Positions 6,688-15,784 of a stretch of 64,000 nt of DNA are shown here, in pieces. Below the pieces are notes generated by a model, which ran no database searches, had not been told where the DNA came from, and was given only the letters and a program-made list of their open reading frames with translations. Origin of the DNA: Inquilinus sp. Marseille-Q2685 (GTDB lineage: Bacteria > Pseudomonadota > Alphaproteobacteria > DSM-16000 > Inquilinaceae); contig NZ_CAKAKL010000008.1 of the NCBI RefSeq assembly GCF_916619195.1, positions 186,001 to 250,000 of the forward strand, given 5' to 3'. A program made the position numbers and the translations under genes. Each line of letters begins with the position of its first letter. Positions within the stretch are counted from its first letter, which is position 1.

Positions 6688-8892
6688 GTGATCGTGTCGA
6701 AGCAGGCCGCTGTGCGGCAGACATCGAAGGTGCGCGAGTATCTCCGGTTCCTCAGGCGCCGGAAGTATTCGGTCGCGCTTCCAGCCCTGATCTTCCTCGC
6801 GGTCGGGCTGACCCTTTATTCCGTGATGCCCCGCCGCTACGTGGCCGAGGCGGTCGTTGCGCTTGACCCGCGGCGCATCCAGATCCTGTCGACCGAAGCG
6901 GTGCTGTCGCCCCTGCCGCAGGAAAGCCCCGTTCTGCGGACGGAACTGGACATCATCAACTCCCGGCTGATGGCCGAGCGCGTGCTGGACCGGCTGGAGC
7001 GGATGGGGCTGGAGATGCCGTCGCCGGCCACGTCCCTGACGAGCACCGCGCTGCAGCTCTTCTCCGGCCGAACGAGGGCCCAGGCGGAGGCCGCGGCACC
7101 GGTGGACCGGCGAACGCAGATCGATCGGCTGCTCGGCAATCTGACGGTCAGCAACGACGGCCGTTCCTACACGATCTTCATCATGTTCGCGGCGACCGAT
7201 CCGGTCTATGCCGCCGCCGCCGCCAACGCCTTCGGCGAGGCCTATCTCGACTACCAGGCCGACATGCAGGCCGCCGCCACGCGGCACGCCACCGAGTGGC
7301 TCGGCTCCAAGCTGGTCGACCTCCGCAAGCAGTTGGAGGCGTCGGAAAGCGCAGTCGAGGCCTTCCGGCGCGATGCAGGCCTGGTCATCGCGGAAGGCAC
7401 CAGCCTGCAGGCGCAGCAGCTCAGCACGCTGAACACCGCCCTGATCCAGGCCCGGTCCGAGCGCGCCGCCGCGGAGGCCCGCTATCAGACCGCGACGACG
7501 CTGGCCCGGAGCGACAACGGTCTCGACTCCTTCGGCGCGGTGCTGGGCTCCCCCATCGTCCAGGCGCTGCGCGCGGAACAGGCCAAGGTCGACCGTCAGC
7601 TCTCCGAATACGAGGACACCGGCGTGACCAAGAGCGCGGAGCTGCCGGTGCTTCGATCCCAGCAGGCCTCGCTCCGGCAGCAGATCAGGCAGGAGGTCGA
7701 CCGGGTGGTCGCCAGCCTGGCGAACGAGGTCGAGGTCGAGCGGCGGAAGGAGAGCGGCCTCGAGACGACGCTGCAGGCGGCCGAGGCGGCGCAGTCGACC
7801 GTCAACGCCGCGCAGCTTCAGCTGAACCAGCTGGAACGCGAGGCGAGCGCCAACCGCACGGTCTACGAGAGCTATCTGACTCGCTACAAGCAGACGATCG
7901 AGCAGGACGGCCTCGCCCTGCCTGAAGCACGGCTGATCTCGCAGGCCGAGCCGCCCGGCCTTCCTGCGGCGCCGAAGCTGATACCGTTCGTCGTGCTCAG
8001 CCTGCTGGCCGGATCCGGCCTCGGCCTCGGCGTCGCCACGCTGCGGGAAGGCTTCGACAACCGGGTGCGATCGCGCCGCGATCTGGAGGAGATCACCCCC
8101 CTCCCCGTTCTCGATCTGGTGCCCTATCTGCGGGCGCCGCGCACCTTGCCGGTCCATGCCGCGGTGGTCGAGATCCCCGGGTCCGCCTTCGGCGAGGCCG
8201 TGCGGCGGCTGCGATCCACCCTGCTCCTTGCCCCGATGCTGAGACGGGCCAAGGTCCTGGCGCTGACCTCCCCGGAACGAGGCGACGGCAAGACGACGCT
8301 GTGCCTCACCCTGGCCCGCTCCATGGCGCTGACCGGCCAGAAGGTCATCCTGATCGACGCCGATCTGCGCAATCCGATGGTGGCATCGATGACGGGCGTC
8401 GAACCATCGGTCAGGCTTCTCGACGTGGTCCGCGACGGCCGTCATCCGAACGACGCCATCACGGCCGACAGGATCTCGCCGCTGCATCTGATCGCCGCGT
8501 ATCCGGATCGGCTCGCGGCCGAGCGCCTCCTCGACGAAGCCGGTTTCGCCGCTTTGCTGTCCCAGCTTCGCCAGCGCTATGACCGCATCATCATCGACAT
8601 CGGATCGGTCGAAGCGTCGACCAGCACGACCCAGCTCGGCTCGCTGGTCGACGGCATGGTGCTCGTCACCCGCTGGGAGAAGACGACCCGGAGCATCGCG
8701 GCATCGTCGATCCGGCACCTGGCCTTCCGCGGGGCGCCCATCTCGAGCGTCATCCTCAACGGCGTTCGCGGGCACCGGCCTGACCGTGACGAGGCCGACC
8801 ATCCGGCCGTCCCGGCGCTGCCCGACGGGACGGCTCTGCTCGCCAAGCCTTACAAGGCCGGGGACGACTTGGCTGTTGCGCACGAAGCCTGA
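6688..8892 (+). CDS. ExoP/Wzc-like polysaccharide chain-length regulator and tyrosine autokinase
   Basis: 734 residues. An N-terminal Wzz domain has a membrane helix near residues 30-50, a long periplasmic coiled-coil region (about 200-400) and a second helix near 430-450. The cytoplasmic BY-kinase domain follows: Walker A SPERGDGKTT at about 528, Walker A' VILIDADLRNP, and Walker B RIIIDIG. It controls polymer length and export in Wzx/Wzy systems. Unlike Wzc, the C-terminus lacks a tyrosine cluster (one Tyr near the end). GTG start at 6688 with AAGGAT 7 bases upstream. The export gene follows 34 bases later, as in ExoP/ExoF loci. Confidence 0.9.
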   Translation: MIVSKQAAVRQTSKVREYLRFLRRRKYSVALPALIFLAVGLTLYSVMPRRYVAEAVVALDPRRIQILSTEAVLSPLPQESPVLRTELDIINSRLMAERVLDRLERMGLEMPSPATSLTSTALQLFSGRTRAQAEAAAPVDRRTQIDRLLGNLTVSNDGRSYTIFIMFAATDPVYAAAAANAFGEAYLDYQADMQAAATRHATEWLGSKLVDLRKQLEASESAVEAFRRDAGLVIAEGTSLQAQQLSTLNTALIQARSERAAAEARYQTATTLARSDNGLDSFGAVLGSPIVQALRAEQAKVDRQLSEYEDTGVTKSAELPVLRSQQASLRQQIRQEVDRVVASLANEVEVERRKESGLETTLQAAEAAQSTVNAAQLQLNQLEREASANRTVYESYLTRYKQTIEQDGLALPEARLISQAEPPGLPAAPKLIPFVVLSLLAGSGLGLGVATLREGFDNRVRSRRDLEEITPLPVLDLVPYLRAPRTLPVHAAVVEIPGSAFGEAVRRLRSTLLLAPMLRRAKVLALTSPERGDGKTTLCLTLARSMALTGQKVILIDADLRNPMVASMTGVEPSVRLLDVVRDGRHPNDAITADRISPLHLIAAYPDRLAAERLLDEAGFAALLSQLRQRYDRIIIDIGSVEASTSTTQLGSLVDGMVLVTRWEKTTRSIAASSIRHLAFRGAPISSVILNGVRGHRPDRDEADHPAVPALPDGTALLAKPYKAGDDLAVAHEA

Positions 8893-8926
8893 CGCCACCT
8901 TGCCCTGAAGCCCCCCTGCAAGGACC

Positions 8927-10204
8927 ATGAGGTCACGCGACATGCCACTCAGCCCCTTTTCCGCGCCACGCCGGCGCCCGACCCGGGCCCGCCTGGCCCT
9001 GCTGCTCCTCGCCGGCCTGGCGTCGGCCCACCCGGTCGCCGCCATCGCCCAGGATACGCAGGCCTACAAGGTCGGCCCTGGCGACACGCTGGCGATCACC
9101 GTCGCAGGCCAGGAGGGCTTCTCCGGCAAGTTTTCGATCGGGCCGGACGGCAGCATCAACTACCCGCCGCTGGGCGACCTCCGGGTGGCGAAGCTGACCC
9201 CGGGCGAGATCGCCGACCGGATCGGCCAGGGCCTCAGCCAGTATCTTCAGGCCGGCAGCGGCGTGCGCGTCGCGATCGAGGAATACGCCCCGGTGTTCGT
9301 CATCGGCGACGTCGACCGGCCGGGACAATACCAATATCGTCCGGGCATGATCGCGCTGGAGCTCGTGGCCGTCGGCGGCGGGATGCGGCGCGCCCAGTTC
9401 ACCAGCGAGAACGGCACCCTGCAGATGATCCAGACGGAACAGGACTATGCCGATCTGAAGCTGCAACAATTCGCGCTGCAGGTCCGGAAGGCCCGGATCG
9501 CGGCGGAAATGGCCGGTACCGAGTTCAACTATGCCATTCCGGATCATGACGGCCTTCTCGACCGTCCGGCGATGCAGCGGGCCATCGATGCCGAGACCAC
9601 CCGGTTCCGCACCCGCCGGGATGTCCTGCAGAGTCAGGAAAAGGCGTTGATGGATCAACGCGCCAGCTACGATTCCGAGATTGCGGCCCTCGAGCAGAGC
9701 ATCAAGCTCTATGACGAGGAGATGGCGCTGATCGCCGAGGACGTCGCCGCGACCAGGACGCTCGCCGACCAGAAGCTGGTCGTCCAGTCCCGACTGAGGG
9801 AAGTGCAGCGCAGCTATTCCGCGGCCCAGCGGGACGAGCTGGAACACCGGTCCTTCCTGGCGCGAGCGCGCCAGAACCAGCTCGACATCGTCCAGCGCCT
9901 CGTCGAGCTGCATAATCGGCGGGCCGACGAGAATGCGAGCACGCTGCGCGATATCGACCTCGAATTGTCCCGAAACGGGCAGAAGCTGGCGTCCCTGCTC
10001 TCCACCCTGACCGAGTTGAAGCGGCAGGCCGACACTTCGGCAGCCGCGGTGACGACCGTCACGGCGTCCTACACCATCACGCGCGTCGTCGACGGCCAGC
10101 ATCAGCAGATCGTGGCCGACGAGCAGGCAGCGATCGAGCCGGGCGACATCCTTCGCATCGACCAGAAGCTGACCGTCAGCGGCACCCGGGTGAGCCTGAA
10201 CTGA
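8927..10204 (+). CDS. ExoF/Wza-like polysaccharide export protein
   Basis: 425 residues. An N-terminal signal peptide ends near AIAQD; there is no lipobox cysteine, so it is not a Wza-type lipoprotein. The Poly_export domain (YKVGPGDTLAITVAGQ, then SINYPPLGDL) is at about 45-125, followed by an SLBB-like segment (PVFVIGDVDRPGQY), a long central coiled coil (about 220-380) and a C-terminal beta region. Architecture and length match ExoF of rhizobial succinoglycan systems. It should form or gate the outer-envelope export path together with the kinase encoded just upstream. Start ATG 8927; ATG 8942 also possible. Confidence 0.9.
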   Translation: MRSRDMPLSPFSAPRRRPTRARLALLLLAGLASAHPVAAIAQDTQAYKVGPGDTLAITVAGQEGFSGKFSIGPDGSINYPPLGDLRVAKLTPGEIADRIGQGLSQYLQAGSGVRVAIEEYAPVFVIGDVDRPGQYQYRPGMIALELVAVGGGMRRAQFTSENGTLQMIQTEQDYADLKLQQFALQVRKARIAAEMAGTEFNYAIPDHDGLLDRPAMQRAIDAETTRFRTRRDVLQSQEKALMDQRASYDSEIAALEQSIKLYDEEMALIAEDVAATRTLADQKLVVQSRLREVQRSYSAAQRDELEHRSFLARARQNQLDIVQRLVELHNRRADENASTLRDIDLELSRNGQKLASLLSTLTELKRQADTSAAAVTTVTASYTITRVVDGQHQQIVADEQAAIEPGDILRIDQKLTVSGTRVSLN

Positions 10205-10237
10205 CAGCCGGTGCCCGCCCGGCGACGATCATCCTGA

Positions 10238-10275
10238 CCCGGGGAGCGCCGGCGAGATCGACGGCGCTCCCCGGG
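10238..10275. terminator. 13-bp perfect hairpin between convergent genes
   Basis: CCCGGGGAGCGCC (10238-10250) pairs exactly with 10263-10275 across a 12-base loop. It lies 33 bases after the export-protein stop and 26 bases from the Fcl stop on the other strand, the expected place for a bidirectional terminator. No U-run follows on either strand. Confidence 0.7.
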
Positions 10276-10300
10276 GCATACAGGCAGGGACAATGAGCGG

Positions 10301-11302
10301 TTATGCCAGCCGGTATCGTCCGCCGCGGAGATCCCGGCCGTCCGCCGCGTGATCGATCCAGTGGCGGGACGTCTCCTCGATCCCCCGGCGCAGGTCGATG
10401 CTCGGCTGCCAGCCCAGCGCTCGTATCCGGCCGACATCCAGCAGCCTGCGCGGCGGGCCGTCGGGCCGCGTGAAATCGAAGGTCATGCGGCCGCGATAGC
10501 CGGCGACCTCCGCCACGAGCGCCGCCAGGCCGGCGATCGAGATCTCGGCGTCGGCGCCGATATTGATCGGCATCGGCCCGTCGTAGCGGCGCATCACCAG
10601 CACGCACGCGTCCGCCAGGTCGTCGACATGGAGGAACTCCCGCCTTGGCCGGCCGGAGCCCCAGATCGTGACGGTCGGCCGCCCCTGCGTCTTGGCCTCG
10701 TGGAACTTGCGGATCAGGGCCGGCAGGACATGGGAGGTTTCGGGATCGAAATTGTCGTTCGGACCGTAGAGATTGCAGGGCAATGCGGAGACGAAGCGGC
10801 AGCCATACTGGCGGGCATAGCTCTCCGCCAGCTTCAACCCGGCGATCTTGGCCACAGCATAGGCCTCGTTGGTGGCCTCGAGGGTTCCGGTCAACAGCTG
10901 CTCCTCCCGGATCGGCTGCGCGGTGTCTCGCGGATAGATGCAGCTGGATCCGAGATGAAGCAGCTTTTCGACGCCGACGCGGTAGGCCGCATGGATGATG
11001 TTCGCGGCGATCATCAGGTTGTCGTAGAGGAAGTCGGCCGGCCTGGACGCGTTGGCGACGATGCCGCCGACCCGTGCCGCGGCGATGAAGACGATGTCGG
11101 GCCGCGTCTGCTCCATCCAGGCGGTGGTGGCGGCCTGATCCCGCAGGTCGAGCGCGGAGCGCTCGGCCAGGATCAGGCGGCATTGCTCGCGACCGAGCCT
11201 GCGGCACAGCGCCGACCCGACCATGCCGCGGTGCCCGGCGACCCAGACGCGCCTGCCGGCGAGCTCGATCGGGGCGTGGACGGATTCAGTTGAAGCGGTC
11301 AT
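10301..11302 (-). CDS. fcl: GDP-L-fucose synthase
   Basis: 333 residues. N-terminal [16 protein letters not shown] is the NADP-binding glycine motif of GDP-4-keto-6-deoxymannose epimerase/reductases. [10 protein letters not shown] and [13 protein letters not shown] carry the catalytic Ser and the YxxxK pair. It epimerises and reduces GDP-4-keto-6-deoxy-D-mannose to GDP-L-fucose in the cytoplasm. Its start overlaps the end of gmd by 17 bases, making a two-gene fucose unit and indicating fucose in the exported polymer. Confidence 0.95.
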   Translation of the reverse strand: MTASTESVHAPIELAGRRVWVAGHRGMVGSALCRRLGREQCRLILAERSALDLRDQAATTAWMEQTRPDIVFIAAARVGGIVANASRPADFLYDNLMIAANIIHAAYRVGVEKLLHLGSSCIYPRDTAQPIREEQLLTGTLEATNEAYAVAKIAGLKLAESYARQYGCRFVSALPCNLYGPNDNFDPETSHVLPALIRKFHEAKTQGRPTVTIWGSGRPRREFLHVDDLADACVLVMRRYDGPMPINIGADAEISIAGLAALVAEVAGYRGRMTFDFTRPDGPPRRLLDVGRIRALGWQPSIDLRRGIEETSRHWIDHAADGRDLRGGRYRLA

Positions 11303-12356
11303 TGCGTCCGGTTTCCCACATGACGGTCTGCAAATCCGACTGCACCATCTCCGCCACCAGCGCCTCGAACGGCACGGTATGCCGCCAGCCCAGCCTCTCG
11401 CGGGCCTTCGCCGGGTCGCCGATCAGGAGGTCGACCTCGGTCGGCCGGAAGTAGCGGGGATCGATCTCGATCAGGGGTGAGCCGGTCCGTGCGTCGAGGC
11501 CCTTCTCCTCGACCCCCTGCCCCACCCATTCGATGTCCCGGCCCACTGTCCGGAAGGCGAGCTCGACGAATTCTCGCACCGTATGGGTCTCGCCCGTCGC
11601 CAGGACATAGTCGTCCGGTTCATCCTGCTGCAGGATGCGCCACATGCCGTCGACGTAGTCGCGAGCATGGCCCCAGTCCCGCTTGGCGTCGAGATTGCCC
11701 AGGAACAGGCTGCGCTGCAGCCCGCGTTCGATCGCGGCGACCGCCCGCGTGATCTTCCGCGTGACGAAGGTCTCGCCCCGGATCGGACTCTCGTGATTGA
11801 ACAGGATGCCGTTGGAGGCGTGCATCCCGTAGGCCTCGCGATAGTTCACCGTGATCCAGTAGCCGTAGAGCTTGGCCACGGCATACGGGCTGCGGGGGTA
11901 GAATGGCGTCGCCTCATCCTGTGGGATGCGTTGCACCCGCCCGAACAGCTCGGATGTGGACGCCTGGTAGAAGCGGCAGCGGTCGCCGAACCTCAGGACA
12001 CGCAGGGCCTCCAGCAGGCGCATCACCCCCAGCGCGTCCGCGTTGGCGGTATATTCCGGCGTCTCGAAGCTGACCTGAACATGGCTCTGGGCGCCGAGGT
12101 TGTAGATCTCGTCGGGCACCACCTCCTGGATGATGCGGCAGAGATTCGTCCCGTCGGTCAGGTCGCCATAATGCAGATGGAAACGAGGGGTCGCGCCGTG
12201 CGGATCCTCGTACAGATGATCGATCCTCTGGGTGTTGAACGACGACGACCGCCGCTTCACGCCGTGAACCCGATAGCCCTTCGACAACAGAAATTCGGCA
12301 AGATAAGCACCATCCTGCCCGGTAACACCAATGATGAGCGCGGTCTTTTCGGACAT
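11286..12356 (-). CDS. gmd: GDP-mannose 4,6-dehydratase
   Basis: 356 residues. Glycine motif [15 protein letters not shown] at the N-terminus, [13 protein letters not shown] in the GDP-mannose-binding part, and [10 protein letters not shown] with the YxxxK active site. It converts GDP-D-mannose to GDP-4-keto-6-deoxymannose. ATG 12356 has GGAG 6 bases upstream; an upstream in-frame start at 12371 is less likely. A 170-base AT-rich gap separates it from the preceding minus-strand gene, so it may have its own promoter. Downstream it overlaps fcl. Confidence 0.95.
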   Translation of the reverse strand: MSEKTALIIGVTGQDGAYLAEFLLSKGYRVHGVKRRSSSFNTQRIDHLYEDPHGATPRFHLHYGDLTDGTNLCRIIQEVVPDEIYNLGAQSHVQVSFETPEYTANADALGVMRLLEALRVLRFGDRCRFYQASTSELFGRVQRIPQDEATPFYPRSPYAVAKLYGYWITVNYREAYGMHASNGILFNHESPIRGETFVTRKITRAVAAIERGLQRSLFLGNLDAKRDWGHARDYVDGMWRILQQDEPDDYVLATGETHTVREFVELAFRTVGRDIEWVGQGVEEKGLDARTGSPLIEIDPRYFRPTEVDLLIGDPAKARERLGWRHTVPFEALVAEMVQSDLQTVMWETGRNDRFN

Positions 12357-12526
12357 ACACCAACTCCGCACTAAAAGAGAACGAGATATCTTTTCGTATT
12401 ATTGTCACAACATCGATTTTATGAAGACAGGCCCGATCCGGCATCCTGTCCAATGGGGTGCGTGCCGCCGGCGGGGAGGTAGGCGGGTGCAAAATCGGGC
12501 GGGGCGAGCCATCCCAATGGCTGGCC
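12357..12526 (-). promoter_or_regulatory. AT-rich gap upstream of gmd, probable promoter
   Basis: The stretch next to the gmd start (about 12370-12425) is much richer in A and T than its surroundings and includes GATATC. It is the only sizeable gap in the minus-strand sugar-nucleotide run, apart from the divergent region at 18461-18845. Confidence 0.4.
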
Positions 12527-13537
12527 CTATATCCGTTCGGCGATCCCACCCGGATCGAGCGGCCGGCCGCGGCGGACCAGCTCGGCCGCCCGGAGACCGC
12601 CGGCCTGCAGGCGGACGATCGGCTCCGGGCCGAGGGCGTTGAGCAGGATCGCCATATGCCCGTGTCGCGGCGGCTGGGGCGGCCAGACGGCGATGCCGCG
12701 GCGCCGGACCTCGTCGCGATCGATGTCGCCCCAGAACTGCGCCAGCAGCGCCTGCGGCGCCACGCACGCCAGATGGCGGATGTCCTCGCCCGCGAGCCGC
12801 AGGCCTTCGTCATCCGGCCGCAGCGACACCAGCACCGCCTCCCACGCGGCATCCGGCACCGTTCCCGCTGTCTCGAAGACCTCGGCCCGGGCGCCGGCGG
12901 CCGCAAGCCCCTCGGCCAGGAACGGCGCAAAGGGGTTGTCGCACAGCACGGCAATGCGCTGCCCGACGACCGGCAGCCCGGCGTCGCGCAGCAGCCTCAC
13001 GCACAGCGGCCCCAGAAAGGGGAATACCCCAACGGCAGGATGGCGCTCGTTGACGGCGACGATCGGAATGCCGCGGCGGCGACACGCCTCGCGGTCGATA
13101 TCCCCGCCCCGGATCTCCCAGCCCTCGAACATCAGCCCGATCACCGCCCGCTTCGGCAGTTGGTCGATCAGCCGGGCGTCGATCGGCCGCAGATGGCCGC
13201 TGTTGGTCAGAATGTCGACCGTCGCCAGCATCTCCGCCGGCAGGGTCTCGATCACCGCGACGCGGTCCTGGACGCCGAGCGCTCGGGCCAGGGCCATGGT
13301 TCCGGCCGCGATCTCCGCGGCCGTGCCGTAGCGGCTGGAGCGGGTGAAGGCCCAGACCCGCGCCGCGCCGGCCAGCGCCGCGATCACGGCCGTCGTCGCG
13401 TAGGCGCCGGTCGCGGCCTCGGTCAGCACGGTCAGCCCGGTCAGGTCGAGCCCGGTGGCCGCGATCCTCTCCCGCATCAGACGGCACAGCAGCGTCACAT
13501 CGTCGGCCGGTGATGCGCCGCCCATATCAGGCGGCAT
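12527..13537 (-). CDS. Protein of unknown function in the sugar-nucleotide operon
   Basis: 336 residues, not assigned to a family with confidence. It reads as a soluble alpha/beta protein with two Rossmann-like halves: LTGLTVLTEAATGAYATTAV and LTNSGHLRPIDARLI in the first, then VGQRIAVLCDNPFAPFLAEG in the second. The pattern is loosely like 2-hydroxyacid or alanine dehydrogenase folds, but no clear dinucleotide glycine motif is seen. There is no signal peptide or membrane helix. ATG 13537 overlaps the end of the upstream aminotransferase by 11 bases and has GGGAG upstream; ATG 13525 is an alternative. Translational coupling suggests a role in making or transferring the amino sugar. Confidence 0.6.
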   Translation of the reverse strand: MPPDMGGASPADDVTLLCRLMRERIAATGLDLTGLTVLTEAATGAYATTAVIAALAGAARVWAFTRSSRYGTAAEIAAGTMALARALGVQDRVAVIETLPAEMLATVDILTNSGHLRPIDARLIDQLPKRAVIGLMFEGWEIRGGDIDREACRRRGIPIVAVNERHPAVGVFPFLGPLCVRLLRDAGLPVVGQRIAVLCDNPFAPFLAEGLAAAGARAEVFETAGTVPDAAWEAVLVSLRPDDEGLRLAGEDIRHLACVAPQALLAQFWGDIDRDEVRRRGIAVWPPQPPRHGHMAILLNALGPEPIVRLQAGGLRAAELVRRGRPLDPGGIAERI

Positions 13538-14702
13538 GGACCGGCTCCCGCTGCCCCGGAGCCGCCGAGGCCAGGGCCCTGCGCAGCGCATCCACCACCT
13601 GGATCTGCACCGCCGCCGTCATCTGCGGGAACAGCGGCAGCAGGATACAGCGATCCCGCGCCTGCTCGGAATTCGGCAGCGGGAAGCGCAGCGGCTGGTC
13701 GGCATAGGCGGGTTCGAGATGGGCGCACATGACACCGCGCCGCGTGGCGATGCCATTGTCCAGAAGGCTCTGCATGACCGCGCGCTGGTCCGCTTCGGCC
13801 GGCAGGTGGACGCAATAGCTCTGCCAGTTCGAACGGGCCCAGCTCGGCTCGAATGGCACGGTCACCCCTTTGAGGACGTGCAACAGCTGCCGGTAGTGAT
13901 GCGCCAGCTCGCGGCGACGCGCCACGATCGCCGGCAGCCGCTTCAGCTGCTGACGCCCGATGGCGGCCTGAAGATCGGTCATCCGGTAGTTGTAGGCCGG
14001 CGTGCCATAATCCTCGAAGACCACGGTCCCGCTGCGGTGCCGGATCGTGTCGGGCACCGACATGCCGTGCTGGCGCAGAAGCCGGAACCGGGCGTCCCAT
14101 TCGGCATTGTTGGTCGTCAGCATGCCGCCGTCACCGACACTGACCAGCTTGCGCGGATGGAACGAGAAGCAGGCGATATCGCCACGCGGCCGCCCGATCT
14201 TCTCCCACCGGCCGTTGAACAGGATCTCGGATCCCGCGGCACAGGCTGCGTCCTCGATCACGGCCAGTCCGTGGATTCGCGCGATCCGCAGGATCGCCGG
14301 GAGATCGCAGGGCATTCCGATCTGATGGACGCAGAGGATGGCCCTGGTCCGCGGCGTGATCGCCCGTGCGACGGCCTCGGCCGAGATGTTGAAGGTCTCG
14401 GCGTCGATGTCGACGAACACCGGCACCGCGCCGCATTGCCGGATCGCGTTGGCCGTGGCGATGAAGCTGTGGCTGACCGTGACGACCTCGTCGCCGGGCT
14501 CCACGCCGAGCGTGAGCAGAGCCAGATGCAGCGCCACGGTGCAGTTCGCCACGGCACAGGCATGGCGGGCGCCCACGAACCCGGCGAACTCCGCCTCGAA
14601 CGCGGCGACCTGCGGGCCCTGCGTCAACCAGCCGGAGCGGATCACCTCCGCCGCGGCGGCGACCTCTTCCTCGCCGAGCAGAGGCTGGGTGATCGGGATC
14701 AT
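13527..14702 (-). CDS. DegT/DnrJ/EryC1-family sugar aminotransferase
   Basis: 391 residues, full family length. GSGWLTQGPQV-like N-terminus (SGWLTQGPQ), EDAACAAGSEI in the PLP-binding region, and FSFHPRKLVSVGDGG, where the Lys forms the PLP Schiff base. It transaminates a keto-sugar nucleotide to an amino sugar in the cytoplasm. Its ATG overlaps the stop of the upstream epimerase gene by 4 bases, so the two probably act together. It is distinct from the second DegT enzyme at 15785-16906, which implies two different amino sugars or two steps of one pathway. Sugar position aminated is not deducible here. Confidence 0.9.
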   Translation of the reverse strand: MIPITQPLLGEEEVAAAAEVIRSGWLTQGPQVAAFEAEFAGFVGARHACAVANCTVALHLALLTLGVEPGDEVVTVSHSFIATANAIRQCGAVPVFVDIDAETFNISAEAVARAITPRTRAILCVHQIGMPCDLPAILRIARIHGLAVIEDAACAAGSEILFNGRWEKIGRPRGDIACFSFHPRKLVSVGDGGMLTTNNAEWDARFRLLRQHGMSVPDTIRHRSGTVVFEDYGTPAYNYRMTDLQAAIGRQQLKRLPAIVARRRELAHHYRQLLHVLKGVTVPFEPSWARSNWQSYCVHLPAEADQRAVMQSLLDNGIATRRGVMCAHLEPAYADQPLRFPLPNSEQARDRCILLPLFPQMTAAVQIQVVDALRRALASAAPGQREPVHAA

Positions 14703-15748
14703 GCGACGCTCGCCTCGGGAATGGCGACCTGTTTGGCGGGACCGTCCGACGGGGCTGCGGCGACCGGCCGGCCGGCCGAGGCCTGCCGCCACCATGCCAC
14801 GAGTTCGCGCAGGCCGGTCTCGACCGGCACGCTGGTGCGGAACCCGAGCAGCTCCTCGGCGGCCCGCGTATCCGCCACGCGCTTGGCGACCGGATTCACC
14901 GTCCGCTCCGCCATATGCACCGGGGCCAGCCATGGCCGCTCCATGGCAGCGCACATTGCCCGGGCGAGATCCAGCAGCGATGTTTCCTCGCCGCTTCCGA
15001 CATTCAGCGCCACATCCGTGGCGTCGGTGGTGGCCGCCAGGATGTTGGCGCGCGCCACATCCTCGACATGCACTAGGTCCATGGTCTGCTGCCCATCGCC
15101 ATAGATGATCGGCGGGCTGCCGGCCTCGATCCGCTCCATCCAGCGGATCATGACCTCGGTGTAACGGCCGTGGATGTCCATGCGCGGCCCGTAGACGTTG
15201 AAGTAGCGCAGGGCCACATAGTCCAGCCCGTACATGTCGTTGAAGGACCGCAGCAGGCCTTCTCCGAACGTCTTGGCCGCGCCGTACAGCGTGCGGTTGG
15301 CGTAGGGGTTCTGCGCCTCCGGGGTCGGGAACTGGTCCGCCATGCCGTAGATCGAGGCGGAGGACGCCATCACCACCTTGCGCACCTTGGCGGCGACGCA
15401 CTGCTCGAGCAGATCGAAGGTGGCGTCGACCATCACCTCGATCGCCTGCCGGGGCTCGGCGGCGCAATGGGTGATGCGCAGTGCGGCCTGGTGGAACACG
15501 GTATCGATCCCGTCGACCAGCCCGGTCATCACCGACCTGTCCCGGATATCGAGGTCGATCAGGCGCACGCGGCCGCTCTCCATGGCCTGCGCCAGGTTCT
15601 CCGGCCGGCCCCGAACCATGTTGTCGACCACCAGGATCTCGGAGCATCCGGCCTCGACCAAACGATCGACGATCCGCGATCCCACGAACCCGGCCCCGCC
15701 GGTGACCAGCACCCGCTTGCCGGTCAGAATACCGCTTTGGCTGGACAT
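14699..15748 (-). CDS. NAD-dependent sugar-nucleotide epimerase/dehydratase
   Basis: 349 residues. Glycine motif VTGGAGFVGSRIVDRL, active-site SSASIYG and YGAAK (YxxxK), then VALRYFNVYGPRM, typical of extended short-chain dehydrogenases acting on UDP sugars. Closest in style to UDP-N-acetylglucosamine or UDP-glucose 4-epimerases, but dehydratase activity cannot be excluded. It overlaps the DegT gene by ATGA and lies 36 bases after the next upstream minus-strand gene, so it belongs to the same operon. The C-terminal 25 residues are Ala/Pro-rich and probably disordered. Confidence 0.85.
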   Translation of the reverse strand: MSSQSGILTGKRVLVTGGAGFVGSRIVDRLVEAGCSEILVVDNMVRGRPENLAQAMESGRVRLIDLDIRDRSVMTGLVDGIDTVFHQAALRITHCAAEPRQAIEVMVDATFDLLEQCVAAKVRKVVMASSASIYGMADQFPTPEAQNPYANRTLYGAAKTFGEGLLRSFNDMYGLDYVALRYFNVYGPRMDIHGRYTEVMIRWMERIEAGSPPIIYGDGQQTMDLVHVEDVARANILAATTDATDVALNVGSGEETSLLDLARAMCAAMERPWLAPVHMAERTVNPVAKRVADTRAAEELLGFRTSVPVETGLRELVAWWRQASAGRPVAAAPSDGPAKQVAIPEASVA

Positions 15749-15784
15749 GATGACCTCAATCAGGAAGGTGGGAATTGATGTCGG

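Noticed and set aside
6652-9045. 797-codon open frame opposite the ExoP-like gene
   Set aside because: Same antisense effect; no motif or start signal, while the plus-strand protein has intact kinase motifs.
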